A DNA stretch of 15,332 nucleotides from assembly GCA_024403005.1 (NCBI GenBank), contig JAKSSQ010000020.1:1-15332 (forward strand), in the 5' to 3' direction. The notes below the pieces were generated by a model, which was not told where the DNA came from, searched no databases, and saw nothing but the letters and a program-made list of their open reading frames with translations. How positions within the stretch are numbered: position 1 is the first letter of the stretch; each line of letters begins with the position of its first letter. The position numbers and the translations under genes are program-made. Below are positions 6,886 through 13,158 of the stretch, piece by piece. Source of the stretch: Clostridia bacterium. Its GTDB lineage: Bacteria; Bacillota; Clostridia; Peptostreptococcales; Anaerovoracaceae.

Positions 6886-8505
6886 CTATTTTGCTTCGTA
6901 AACGGTCTTGCCGTTAACGATGGTCATGAGAACCTTTGTATTGAGCAGTTCAGCGGGGTCATTTTCCATGATGTTCTTGTCCAGTACTGTGAAGTCAGCG
7001 TACTTGCCGATTGTGATTGTACCGGTTTCGCCTTCAGCGAAGGAAGCGTAAGCGCATTCATATGTGAACATATTGAGAGCTTCTTCCATTGTGATACCGT
7101 TTTCGGGGTACCAGGGCTTGCCGTCAGCGCCCATTCTTGTAACTGCGTAGTACATGTTTGCGAGAGGATCGCAGTCTTCTACGGGGCAATCGGAGCCGCC
7201 CATCATGTGAACGCCCATGTCGATGAATCTTCTCCAGTTGTAGGATGTCTTTGCGAGTTCGCTGCCTACGCAGTCATCTACGATCTGGGAGTCGTATCTG
7301 CAGAAGACGGGCTGTGCATATGCCAGCAGGTTCTGCTTTACGAAGCGGTCCTGAAGGGGTTCATCCATGATCTGGCAGTGGATAATGCCGTGGTGCATGT
7401 TAGCCTTGGGATTTTCGTTCTGAACTAATTCATAGCCGTCCATAACCATTTCCAGAGCGCCGTCACCGATGCAGTGTACAACGATGGGGTAGCCAGCGTT
7501 GTGAGCTACGCGGAACATAGCGTTGAGTTCTTCCTGATCGTGGAGAGGAATACCTACATCTTCGGGAGCGTTAGCATACTTGCCTCTGAGTACAGCTGTG
7601 TGTGCACCGAGGGAACCGTCGCCCATGATCTTAATGTCGGAAACTGTGAACTTCTTGCCGTACTTTGCCTTTGCGGGGTTTTCCTTAACGAATTCCTCGA
7701 TCATGGGCAGTGTCAGCATTCTGCACTGCTGCCATACCTTGATGGGCAGTTCGTCGGATTCGGAGAGTTCCTTGTAAGCCTGCATGATAACGGGCATGTC
7801 CTTTTCGGGAACTACCAGGTTGAGGTCGTCGGAGTGAACGCCTGTGAGACCCTTGCTTGCGATGTAGTTAGCACCGATAAGGATGAGCTTCTTCATTTCT
7901 TCAACTGTGGGAACGGGGAAGTACTGTTCTACCAGTCTTACTGTATCTTCGCAGAGAACGCCGTTGGGTGTTCCGTCTTCGAAGTAACGGAGCTTAAGAT
8001 CTGTTTCGCCTTCTCTTGCATCCATCATGCCGAGAAGTTCCATAGCCTTTGTGTTGCATGTTGCGATGTGTCCGCAGCATCTTTCAATATAAGCGGGAAC
8101 GTCGCCGCAAACTTCGTCCAGATCCTTTCTGGAAGGAACTGCTGTGGAGTCAGACCAGTCGTCCTGGTTGAAGCCAATGCCCATAGCCCAGCCGTCTGTG
8201 CCCTTCTTTTCTGCAGCAGCCTTGCCCATGATTTCCATGCATTCCTTGAAGGTCTTAGCCTTGGAGATGTCTGTTCTGCGGATCTTGTTGCTCAGCAGAA
8301 GGAGGTGCATATGGCTGTCTACGAGACCGGGGATCATGAATGCGCCCTTGAGGTCTACCATTTCTGTTTCGGGAGTAGCGAGAGCCTTAACTTCTTCGTC
8401 GCTTCCGCAAGCCATAATAACGCCGTTCTTTACTGCAACAGCGCTAACCATGTGATAAGACTTTTCCATGGTCTTAATCTGTCCGTTGTAAAAAATTCTG
8501 TCCAT
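6886..8505 (-). CDS. Metal-dependent amidohydrolase, YtcJ-like (Amidohydro_3)
   Basis: A 539-residue enzyme of the amidohydrolase superfamily, YtcJ/N-substituted formamide deformylase branch. It would hydrolyse an amide, formamide or cyclic amide in the cytoplasm. An N-terminal beta-sandwich half leads to PGLVDSHMHL, with the metal-binding His65 and His67. Further family motifs are GDGSLGAHTA, VVHCIGDGA, GIIHCQ and GGSDCPVE, whose Asp is the expected catalytic base. The C-terminus returns to the sandwich with GTITIGKYADFTVLDKN and VNGKTVYE. Length is standard and there is no signal peptide. The ribosome site GAGGAG (8511-8516) fits the ATG. It is the promoter-proximal gene, with an extended -10 element about 65 bases upstream. 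The following operon is separated only by a hairpin, so a shared pathway is plausible, with the amidohydrolase releasing an amino acid or amine. The natural substrate cannot be predicted. Confidence 0.9.
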   Translation of the reverse strand: MDRIFYNGQIKTMEKSYHMVSAVAVKNGVIMACGSDEEVKALATPETEMVDLKGAFMIPGLVDSHMHLLLLSNKIRRTDISKAKTFKECMEIMGKAAAEKKGTDGWAMGIGFNQDDWSDSTAVPSRKDLDEVCGDVPAYIERCCGHIATCNTKAMELLGMMDAREGETDLKLRYFEDGTPNGVLCEDTVRLVEQYFPVPTVEEMKKLILIGANYIASKGLTGVHSDDLNLVVPEKDMPVIMQAYKELSESDELPIKVWQQCRMLTLPMIEEFVKENPAKAKYGKKFTVSDIKIMGDGSLGAHTAVLRGKYANAPEDVGIPLHDQEELNAMFRVAHNAGYPIVVHCIGDGALEMVMDGYELVQNENPKANMHHGIIHCQIMDEPLQDRFVKQNLLAYAQPVFCRYDSQIVDDCVGSELAKTSYNWRRFIDMGVHMMGGSDCPVEDCDPLANMYYAVTRMGADGKPWYPENGITMEEALNMFTYECAYASFAEGETGTITIGKYADFTVLDKNIMENDPAELLNTKVLMTIVNGKTVYEAK

Positions 8506-8569
8506 TTTTTCTCCTCATAATGATAAATAGGGATCCGGGCCACATAACCTTCGGTGACCCACTTCCTAC

Positions 8570-8578
8570 ATTATATCA
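8570..8578 (-). promoter_or_regulatory. Extended -10 promoter for the amidohydrolase (and probably the operon)
   Basis: On the minus strand this reads TGATATAAT: a consensus TATAAT (8570-8575) preceded by TGn. The region 17 bases upstream (8593-8598, TATGCA) is a poor -35 and overlaps a palindrome, which suggests an activator or another regulator. The start site would fall near 8562, giving a leader of about 57 bases. The rest of 8506-8569 shows no recognisable riboswitch. Confidence 0.6.
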
Positions 8579-8592
8579 AACGAAAAGTTATA

Positions 8593-8620
8593 TGCATACT
8601 GTATACAATGTAGCCATTGT
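8593..8620. promoter_or_regulatory. Two abutting operator-like palindromes upstream of the amidohydrolase promoter
   Basis: The first, 8593-8607, has 7-base arms around a single T with one mismatch (TGCATAC-T-GTATACA). The second, 8605-8620, is a perfect 6-4-6 inverted repeat (ACAATG-TAGC-CATTGT). Measured from the predicted minus-strand start they centre near -38 and -50, where a transcription factor would contact RNA polymerase. The nearby LysR-family regulator is a candidate, but no experimental link is visible. Confidence 0.45.
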
Positions 8621-8655
8621 GACAAACTCTTAAAATAAACTTTACAAACTTGCGT

Positions 8656-8684
8656 TTTACTAATAAGCAAAGTAGTTGTATATT
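8656..8684 (+). promoter_or_regulatory. Candidate sigma-A promoter for the 59-residue membrane protein gene
   Basis: TTTACT (8656-8661) and TATATT (8679-8684) are separated by 17 bases, matching 4 of 6 and 5 of 6 consensus positions. The predicted start near 8691 leaves about 100 bases of leader containing the tandem repeat. The AT-rich setting makes chance matches likely, so confidence is moderate. Confidence 0.4.
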
Positions 8685-8710
8685 ATAGACACAGGATATG
8701 TGAAATAAAT

Positions 8711-8750
8711 AACAATCCAGATAAACATTTAACAATCACGATAAATAATT
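8711..8750 (+). repeat. Tandem direct repeat, two 20-bp units, in the leader of the small ORF
   Basis: Units 8711-8730 and 8731-8750 share AACAATCnnGATAAAnnnTT, 15 of 20 bases identical, and a third AAC follows at 8751. The exact 20-bp period (about two helical turns) would put two protein sites on one face of the DNA. It could equally be RNA sequence in the leader. The units are too similar and too regularly spaced to dismiss as AT-rich noise, but no known motif is recognised. Confidence 0.55.
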
Positions 8751-8792
8751 AACGAAAGCGGAAAAATCAAGGATAGTAAGGAGTGAAACAAA

Positions 8793-8972
8793 ATGACAAA
8801 GTTCGGTAAAGTTGTTCTTATCTACATAACATGCCTGCTGACATGCACTATGGCTCTTCTGGCCAACGACATCATTAAAACAGATTCCCACAAGGCACCT
8901 ATCGCAGCCTGCCTCATTATGGTTCTCCTGGTTCAGGTAATCGGAAGCCTCTACAAAGACTCCAGAGATTAA
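8793..8972 (+). CDS. Small two-helix membrane protein, 59 residues, unknown function
   Basis: The frame starts ATG ACA AAG TTC and ends AGA GAT TAA. An AAGGAG ribosome site (8778-8783) stands nine bases upstream. The product has a hydrophobic helix at about residues 7-24 (VVLIYITCLLTCTMALLA), a polar loop NDIIKTDSHKAP (25-36), and a second helix at about 37-53, then a basic/acidic tail YKDSRD. Both ends are predicted to be on the same side of the membrane; the basic N-terminus suggests the cytoplasm. A strong terminator follows 43 bases after the stop. Dedicated ribosome site, terminator and candidate promoter make a real single-gene unit likely. I do not recognise the family. A regulator of a nearby transporter or a stress-type small membrane protein are guesses only. 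Confidence 0.7.
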   Translation: MTKFGKVVLIYITCLLTCTMALLANDIIKTDSHKAPIAACLIMVLLVQVIGSLYKDSRD

Positions 8973-9015
8973 TCCGCCTTTTTTCCACCGCAATTTGCGA
9001 TTCCTATATATGTTG

Positions 9016-9052
9016 CAAAACCCGCCGTGACAGCTCCTCACGGCGGGTTTTG
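9016..9052. terminator. Strong bidirectional intrinsic terminator
   Basis: A perfect 15-bp stem (CAAAACCCGCCGTGA and its complement) with a 7-base loop lies between the convergent small ORF and LysR gene. GGGTTTTGTTATG follows on the plus strand and GGGTTTTGCAAC on the minus strand, so it should stop transcription from both sides. It isolates the small ORF and the amidohydrolase promoter from LysR transcription. Confidence 0.9.
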
Positions 9053-9073
9053 TTATGTCTTCTTTTTCTGTTT

Positions 9074-9967
9074 TTAATAAATTCTGCCCAGTCTGCTGCT
9101 TTCTTCCACAACGAGCTTAATTTCGTTGATGAACTTTCTTCCTGCAGGGGAGATTTCCTCTTCTGAAGAGATGAACAGGCCTGTTTCTCTTAAAGCTCTG
9201 GGTGCGAAGGGGATGCCTACGATTCCGGAAGGTCCGTTGTTTACGTGCATGCCTGCCATTATGGATACGCCCAGGTTTTCCTTAACCATAGCCATGATGG
9301 TGTTTTCATCGCTGGACATGAGGCCAACGGAAGGTTCGAAGCCGCGGTTTCTCATGAGCATTTCGATGTCGTGGTCGTAAGAAGCCTTAAGCCTTATGAA
9401 CGGATAATCGCCCAGTTCCATGATGTCGATTTCCTTCTTTTCCGCTAAGGGGTTGTCACTGGAAACTACAGCGAGGATATCGTCGAGGAACAGGGGAATA
9501 AACGTACCGGAAACCATTTCCTGGCGTGTAATTACCGCAATGTCGATAACGCGTTCTGCCATGAGCTGGCGAAGGCGGGATCCGCCGGATTCGATCAGTT
9601 CTATAGTAATCTTCGGATATTTCTTCTGGAACTTGGAAATTACTTTGGGCAGCAGGTACCTTGCGAAGGAAAGACCTGCACCTATGGTTACATGGCCCAC
9701 ATCCAGACCCTGAATCTGGGCTACGGTCTGGGATACCTTTTCGCCTGCAGATACGAATTCTCTTATGGAAGAAATAAGGTCCATTCCGGAAGGAGTAAGG
9801 CTGCATCCGGAGCGGGTTCTGTGCAGAAGGGTAATGCCCAGCTCTTCTTCCAGAGCGTTCATCATGTGGGTCACGCCGCTGGGCGTATAGCCCAGTTCTT
9901 CTGCGGCTTTAGTAAAACTTCCTGTATCTACTGCGCGGAGCAGCACCTGACATTTAACGAGATCCAT
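9074..9967 (-). CDS. LysR-family transcriptional regulator
   Basis: A 297-residue LysR-type regulator. Residues 1-60 form the winged helix-turn-helix, with SFTKAAEELGYTPSGVTHMM (17-36) as the recognition unit followed by LEEELGITLLHR and LTPSG. The remainder is the periplasmic-binding-protein-like effector domain (VTIGAGLSFARYLLP from about residue 92; IDIAVITRQ in the middle; ENLGVSIMAG late). Length is typical. A GAGG ribosome site lies ten bases before the ATG. It has its own TTGACA promoter and ends at a bidirectional terminator. LysR proteins usually act on a neighbouring or divergent operon in response to a small molecule. Candidates here are the amidohydrolase/oxidoreductase operon downstream and the M42 peptidase operon upstream. 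Regulation of either is inference. Confidence 0.95.
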   Translation of the reverse strand: MDLVKCQVLLRAVDTGSFTKAAEELGYTPSGVTHMMNALEEELGITLLHRTRSGCSLTPSGMDLISSIREFVSAGEKVSQTVAQIQGLDVGHVTIGAGLSFARYLLPKVISKFQKKYPKITIELIESGGSRLRQLMAERVIDIAVITRQEMVSGTFIPLFLDDILAVVSSDNPLAEKKEIDIMELGDYPFIRLKASYDHDIEMLMRNRGFEPSVGLMSSDENTIMAMVKENLGVSIMAGMHVNNGPSGIVGIPFAPRALRETGLFISSEEEISPAGRKFINEIKLVVEESSRLGRIY

Positions 9968-10001
9968 ATTAAGAAATCCTCACAATAAGTTTGCAAAATA
10001 G

Positions 10002-10014
10002 TTAGCACACTAAA
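10002..10014. promoter_or_regulatory. Palindrome over the predicted LysR start site (possible autoregulation)
   Basis: TTAG-CACA-CTAA (10002-10013) is a perfect inverted repeat, and T10002 with A10014 satisfies the T-N11-A spacing often found in LysR-type sites. It overlaps one base of the -10 box and covers the predicted start near 10006, a position suited to repression. A second short palindrome TTTGCAAA lies at 9990-9997. Confidence 0.4.
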
Positions 10015-10042
10015 TATAACCTATAGTAAGAAAAGGTGTCAA
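10013..10042 (-). promoter_or_regulatory. Promoter of the LysR gene
   Basis: On the minus strand a perfect TTGACA (-35, 10037-10042) and TATATT (-10, 10013-10018) are 18 bases apart. The -35 abuts the stop codon of the preceding M42 peptidase gene (10043-10045). No terminator is visible between the peptidase operon and LysR, so read-through may add to expression. Confidence 0.65.
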
Positions 10043-11038
10043 TCAGAACTTATACTGTGCAAATTCTGCGCAGAGTTTTGCGCAGTTTTCCATGTCTTCC
10101 GTGGATACGATCTCCTGCGGACAGTGGATGAATCTGCAGGGAATGGATATGCCGCCGGACTGAACCCCTTCCATATTAAGGCTCATGGCGCCTGCATCTG
10201 TACCTCCGCTTAAAAGCACGTCCATCTGGTACTTAATGCCTTTCTTTTCTGCCAGATCCACCAGTATTTTATTGACTGCCGGGCTGCAGATTACGGAGCC
10301 GTCCTTAACCTTAATGGCTGCGCCTTTTCCGAGGGAGGAGCTGCAGCCGTGGCGGCTCTTTGGAATGCTGTCGTCGCCGGTTACGTCCACTGCGATGCCG
10401 TAGTCCGGGTTAACTCCGAATGCTGCGGTTTTCGCTCCGCGAAGACCTACTTCTTCCTGGGATGTGAACACAAAGTACAGATCGTTTTCCGCCTTTTCCA
10501 GCATTTCCATAGCCATTAAGAGCACTATGCAGCCGCTGCGGTTATCTGTGTAGGGAGATGCTATTCTTCCGTTGAGAAGCGCTGCAGAAGGGGTGTCGTA
10601 GACAGCCATGTCGCCGGGGCGAACGTATTTTGCTGCATCTTCTGCGCTGCATGCGCCTATGTCGATAAACATGTCTGCCAGCTGGGCCTTGCTTTCGTCT
10701 TCCAGGTCGCTGCAGAGTACGGTGCCTTTAAGGCCGTCCTTAAAGCGGACAGGAGTACCGATAAGTTCGTTAACGGGTAGGCCGCCGATCTTTCCAAAGC
10801 GGAGAGCGCCGTCCTTTTCTATGTGGGTCACCATGAGGCCGAGGGAGTCCATGTGGGCCGCAAACATAATCTTCTTGCCGCTGCCTTTCTTGTGGCATAT
10901 TAAGTTGCCCATGGCGTCGCTTGTGATTTCGTCGCAGTAAGGCTCTGCCATGCTCTTTATTATTTCTGCAACGCTGTCTTCCAGGCCGGAAGGGCCGAAA
11001 GCTGCGTTTAAAGTATTTAAAGTCTTAAGGATATCCAT
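10043..11038 (-). CDS. M42-family metallo-aminopeptidase, first of three paralogues by position (last transcribed)
   Basis: A 331-residue M42 (TET-type) aminopeptidase, expected to be a cytoplasmic dinuclear zinc or cobalt enzyme forming a large tetrahedral oligomer that trims N-terminal residues from peptides. All expected positions are present: His62-x-Asp64 (AHMDSLGL), Asp165 (YTDNRSG), Glu195-Glu196 (SQEEVGLRGA), Asp218 (VDVTGDDS) and His305 (FIHCPQE). The SGGTDAG loop (277-283) is also typical. The start overlaps the preceding M42 stop by one base (TAATG). It is the closest of the three to the classical glutamyl/general aminopeptidase pattern, but M42 specificity (acidic, basic or hydrophobic residues) cannot be read from these motifs. 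Confidence 0.93.
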   Translation of the reverse strand: MDILKTLNTLNAAFGPSGLEDSVAEIIKSMAEPYCDEITSDAMGNLICHKKGSGKKIMFAAHMDSLGLMVTHIEKDGALRFGKIGGLPVNELIGTPVRFKDGLKGTVLCSDLEDESKAQLADMFIDIGACSAEDAAKYVRPGDMAVYDTPSAALLNGRIASPYTDNRSGCIVLLMAMEMLEKAENDLYFVFTSQEEVGLRGAKTAAFGVNPDYGIAVDVTGDDSIPKSRHGCSSSLGKGAAIKVKDGSVICSPAVNKILVDLAEKKGIKYQMDVLLSGGTDAGAMSLNMEGVQSGGISIPCRFIHCPQEIVSTEDMENCAKLCAEFAQYKF

Positions 11039-12075
11039 TATTTTACCCTTCCTGCGGCCAGCGCATCTGTCGACAGTTCGGCCGGTTTTAAGCCGTTTGG
11101 GATGTCCCTTTCGTCTGCAACGGTGGAGGCCGCGTGCAGAGATCTTACAGGCGTGCTTATATTGCAGACTCTTACGCCGGCTCTGCTGCGCTGGATTGCC
11201 GCAGCATCCGTGCCGCCTGCGATAAAGTTCTTAATCTGCCAGGGAATTCCGGCTCTGTCTGCTTCGTCTCTTAAAAATTCGAAGAGCCTGCGGTCGTATA
11301 TGGTTCCCGAATCCACGCATCCGATAACGGGGCCTTTGCCTATTAAAGTTACGCGCTTTGAATCTTCCACGCCGGGCATGTCTGCGCTGGTCGTGCCTTC
11401 CAGGATGAGCGCAATGTCCGGTTCTACAGTAAATGCTGCTGCTTTCGCTCCGCGAAGACCCACTTCTTCCTGGACTGTAAACACAAATGTCACGTCCATG
11501 GGCAGATCCTTTTCCAGGAGCTTAATCATCTGGGCGCAGCCGATGCGGTCGTCGATTGCTTTAGCTTTAATTCTATGGCCGCCTTCTCCGAAACGCAGGA
11601 AATCCGATTCGAAGACGATTGGGTCACCGATTTTAACCAGATTAAGCGCGCTTTCTTTATCTTCTGCCGCAATATCGATGTACATGGAAGGAATCTGTGG
11701 AACCTTCTTTTCTTCCGAAGGGCTTACAAGGTGGTACGCCTTAAGTCCGATAACGCCGGGTACATGCTTTTCTCCGACCAGGACCTTTCTGCCCAGGACT
11801 ACTCTCGGGTCAACGCCGCCGGCTTCTTCGAAGCGCACAAAGCCGCTTTCGTCCACGCTTTTTACTACGAGACCCACTTCGTCTATGTGACCCGCAATCA
11901 TAATCCTCGGTCCGACGGACTTTGCGCCTTTCTTGAACACAATCAGGTTGCCCATGTTGTCCACTTCCATAGAATCTGCATAGGGCCTGCATTTTTCTGC
12001 AATCAGCTTTCTTACAGGGCTTTCGTAGCCGGAAACTCCGCCTGCCAGGCAGAGCTGCTTTAAAAGTTTCAGCAT
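11038..12075 (-). CDS. M42-family metallo-aminopeptidase, middle paralogue
   Basis: A 345-residue M42 peptidase. The frame opens further upstream at 12108, but the ATG at 12073-12075 is chosen. A perfect AAGGAGGT (12082-12089) sits six bases before it, and the protein then starts MLKLLKQLCLAGGVSGYE as the family expects. This start overlaps the end of the preceding M42 gene by seven bases. Ligands in this numbering are His63-x-Asp65 (GHIDEVGL), Asp175 (IDDRIG), Glu203-Glu204 (QEEVGLRGA), Glu226 (LILEGTT) and His314 (VRSLHAA). The fourth position is Glu rather than the Asp of its two sisters, a variant seen in M42 proteins with LEGTT-type segments. It is probably part of the same peptide-degrading set, possibly a mixed oligomer with its neighbours. 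Confidence 0.92.
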   Translation of the reverse strand: MLKLLKQLCLAGGVSGYESPVRKLIAEKCRPYADSMEVDNMGNLIVFKKGAKSVGPRIMIAGHIDEVGLVVKSVDESGFVRFEEAGGVDPRVVLGRKVLVGEKHVPGVIGLKAYHLVSPSEEKKVPQIPSMYIDIAAEDKESALNLVKIGDPIVFESDFLRFGEGGHRIKAKAIDDRIGCAQMIKLLEKDLPMDVTFVFTVQEEVGLRGAKAAAFTVEPDIALILEGTTSADMPGVEDSKRVTLIGKGPVIGCVDSGTIYDRRLFEFLRDEADRAGIPWQIKNFIAGGTDAAAIQRSRAGVRVCNISTPVRSLHAASTVADERDIPNGLKPAELSTDALAAGRVK

Positions 12076-13109
12076 CCGTACACCTCCTTGCAGGGATTTG
12101 CTATGCATTCAGCCAGAAGTTCGGCTATCCACTTTACATCGCGGATGTCGATAACTTCGATGGGCGTATGCATATAGCGCATGGGAAGGGATATCAGCGT
12201 CATGTTAAAGCCTTCCCTTGCAATCTGCATGGGCCAGGCATCCGTGTGGGTATTGCCGCCTCTTGGTTCAAACTGGTAGGGTATGCGCTTTTCCTTCGCC
12301 AGCTTAATAACATGGTCTGAAATATGGGTCTGAATATTGGGTCCTGTGGCAATAAGGGGACCTTTGCCAAGTTTACAGGGCATGTTTACCGGGCCTCCGT
12401 CGGGAGTATCCGCATGAGCCACATCTATAACGATGCAGTAGTCCGGGTCTATGGCATAGCCTCCTGTAACAGCTCCCATGGAGTTGGTTTCTTCTATCGT
12501 TGACCCCATTATATACACATCGCAGTCCAGCTTTCTATCCTGCAGCATCTCCATTGCCAGCATGCAGGCAGCAAAACAACTGCGGTCGTCCAGGGATGTC
12601 CCGCAGTATAGGTTTTCGCCTAAAGAATAATTGTCTTTTCTGAAGGAGATGGGGGTACCGGGCGGAACGAGTTTTTCCGCCTCTTCCTGAGGATATCCGA
12701 TGTCGATCCTTAAGTCGCTGACCTTTAAGGCGTTGCTCTTGTCCTCTTCGCTTAAAACGTGGGGAGGAAGGGCAGCTACAACGCCGAAAATCGGAGGATC
12801 TGTAAGGATGGTAAGCTCTCTGTCCGGCAGCATCCTCGGGTCAACCCCGCCGATTGTCGTAAAGCGAAGCATGCCTTCTTCTGCGCCGGTGCTCATGAGG
12901 CCAATTTCGTCCAGATGAGCCACAAGGAGAACTTTCCTTGCATTTTCAATGCCGCATCGTTTAACACCGATGCAGTTTCCGGACCTGTCTATCCATGTTT
13001 CGTCGCATAACGGTGCGATGAGCTCTTTAGCTTTAGCGGTTACCCGGCTTTCGAAGCCTGTAGGCCCGCATTCGCTGCAGAGGGTTTTCATGGTTTCTCT
13101 TAAATCCAT
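12069..13109 (-). CDS. M42-family metallo-aminopeptidase, divergent paralogue, first transcribed
   Basis: A 346-residue M42 peptidase. The metal positions are kept: His65-x-Asp67 (AHLDEIGL), Asp174 (LDDRS), Glu206-Glu207, Asp229 (IDVAHADTP) and His314 (MRYMHTP). The segment around the catalytic Glu pair reads STIEETNSMGAVTGG, replacing the usual QEEVGLRGA of the other two copies, so the active-site rim should differ. GGNTHTDA (284-291) replaces the common SGGTDAG. It is the promoter-proximal M42 gene and begins 49 bases after the nucleotidyltransferase stop; an AAGAAGGT ribosome site lies about seven bases upstream. There is no terminator in the gap and no clear promoter, so co-transcription with the nucleotidyltransferase is possible. 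Catalysis is likely retained; specificity may be unusual. Confidence 0.9.
   Translation of the reverse strand: MDLRETMKTLCSECGPTGFESRVTAKAKELIAPLCDETWIDRSGNCIGVKRCGIENARKVLLVAHLDEIGLMSTGAEEGMLRFTTIGGVDPRMLPDRELTILTDPPIFGVVAALPPHVLSEEDKSNALKVSDLRIDIGYPQEEAEKLVPPGTPISFRKDNYSLGENLYCGTSLDDRSCFAACMLAMEMLQDRKLDCDVYIMGSTIEETNSMGAVTGGYAIDPDYCIVIDVAHADTPDGGPVNMPCKLGKGPLIATGPNIQTHISDHVIKLAKEKRIPYQFEPRGGNTHTDAWPMQIAREGFNMTLISLPMRYMHTPIEVIDIRDVKWIAELLAECIANPCKEVYGC
12082..12089 (-). promoter_or_regulatory. Ribosome site deciding the start of the middle M42 gene
   Basis: A perfect AAGGAGGT, six bases before ATG 12075 and inside the last codons of the upstream M42 gene. It lies downstream of the more distal ATG at 12108, which is therefore unlikely to be used. 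Confidence 0.8.
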
Positions 13110-13158
13110 ATGAATTACCTTCTTTTTGATATCCTGATTTAGCTTTCAGATTTAGAAT

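Noticed and set aside
7474..8520. Long open frame (348 codons) on the plus strand opposite the amidohydrolase gene
   Set aside because: Antisense shadow of a motif-complete amidohydrolase; no ribosome site and a composition typical of reverse-complement translation.
8537..8560. Stem GGG-C-CAC/GTG-A-CCC in the amidohydrolase leader, considered as a riboswitch
   Set aside because: Only a short mismatched stem in a leader of about 57 bases; too small for any riboswitch class I know, with no terminator or ribosome-site sequestering partner.
8736..9041. 101-codon minus-strand frame over the small membrane protein gene
   Set aside because: It runs through the bidirectional terminator and has no ribosome site or recognisable features. 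The plus-strand 59-codon frame has a ribosome site and membrane helices.
13110..13158. Two GATTTAG copies and a CTGA/TCAG palindrome between the nucleotidyltransferase and M42 genes, considered as a promoter or operator
   Set aside because: Very short motifs in AT-rich sequence with no recognisable -10/-35 pair; insufficient to call.
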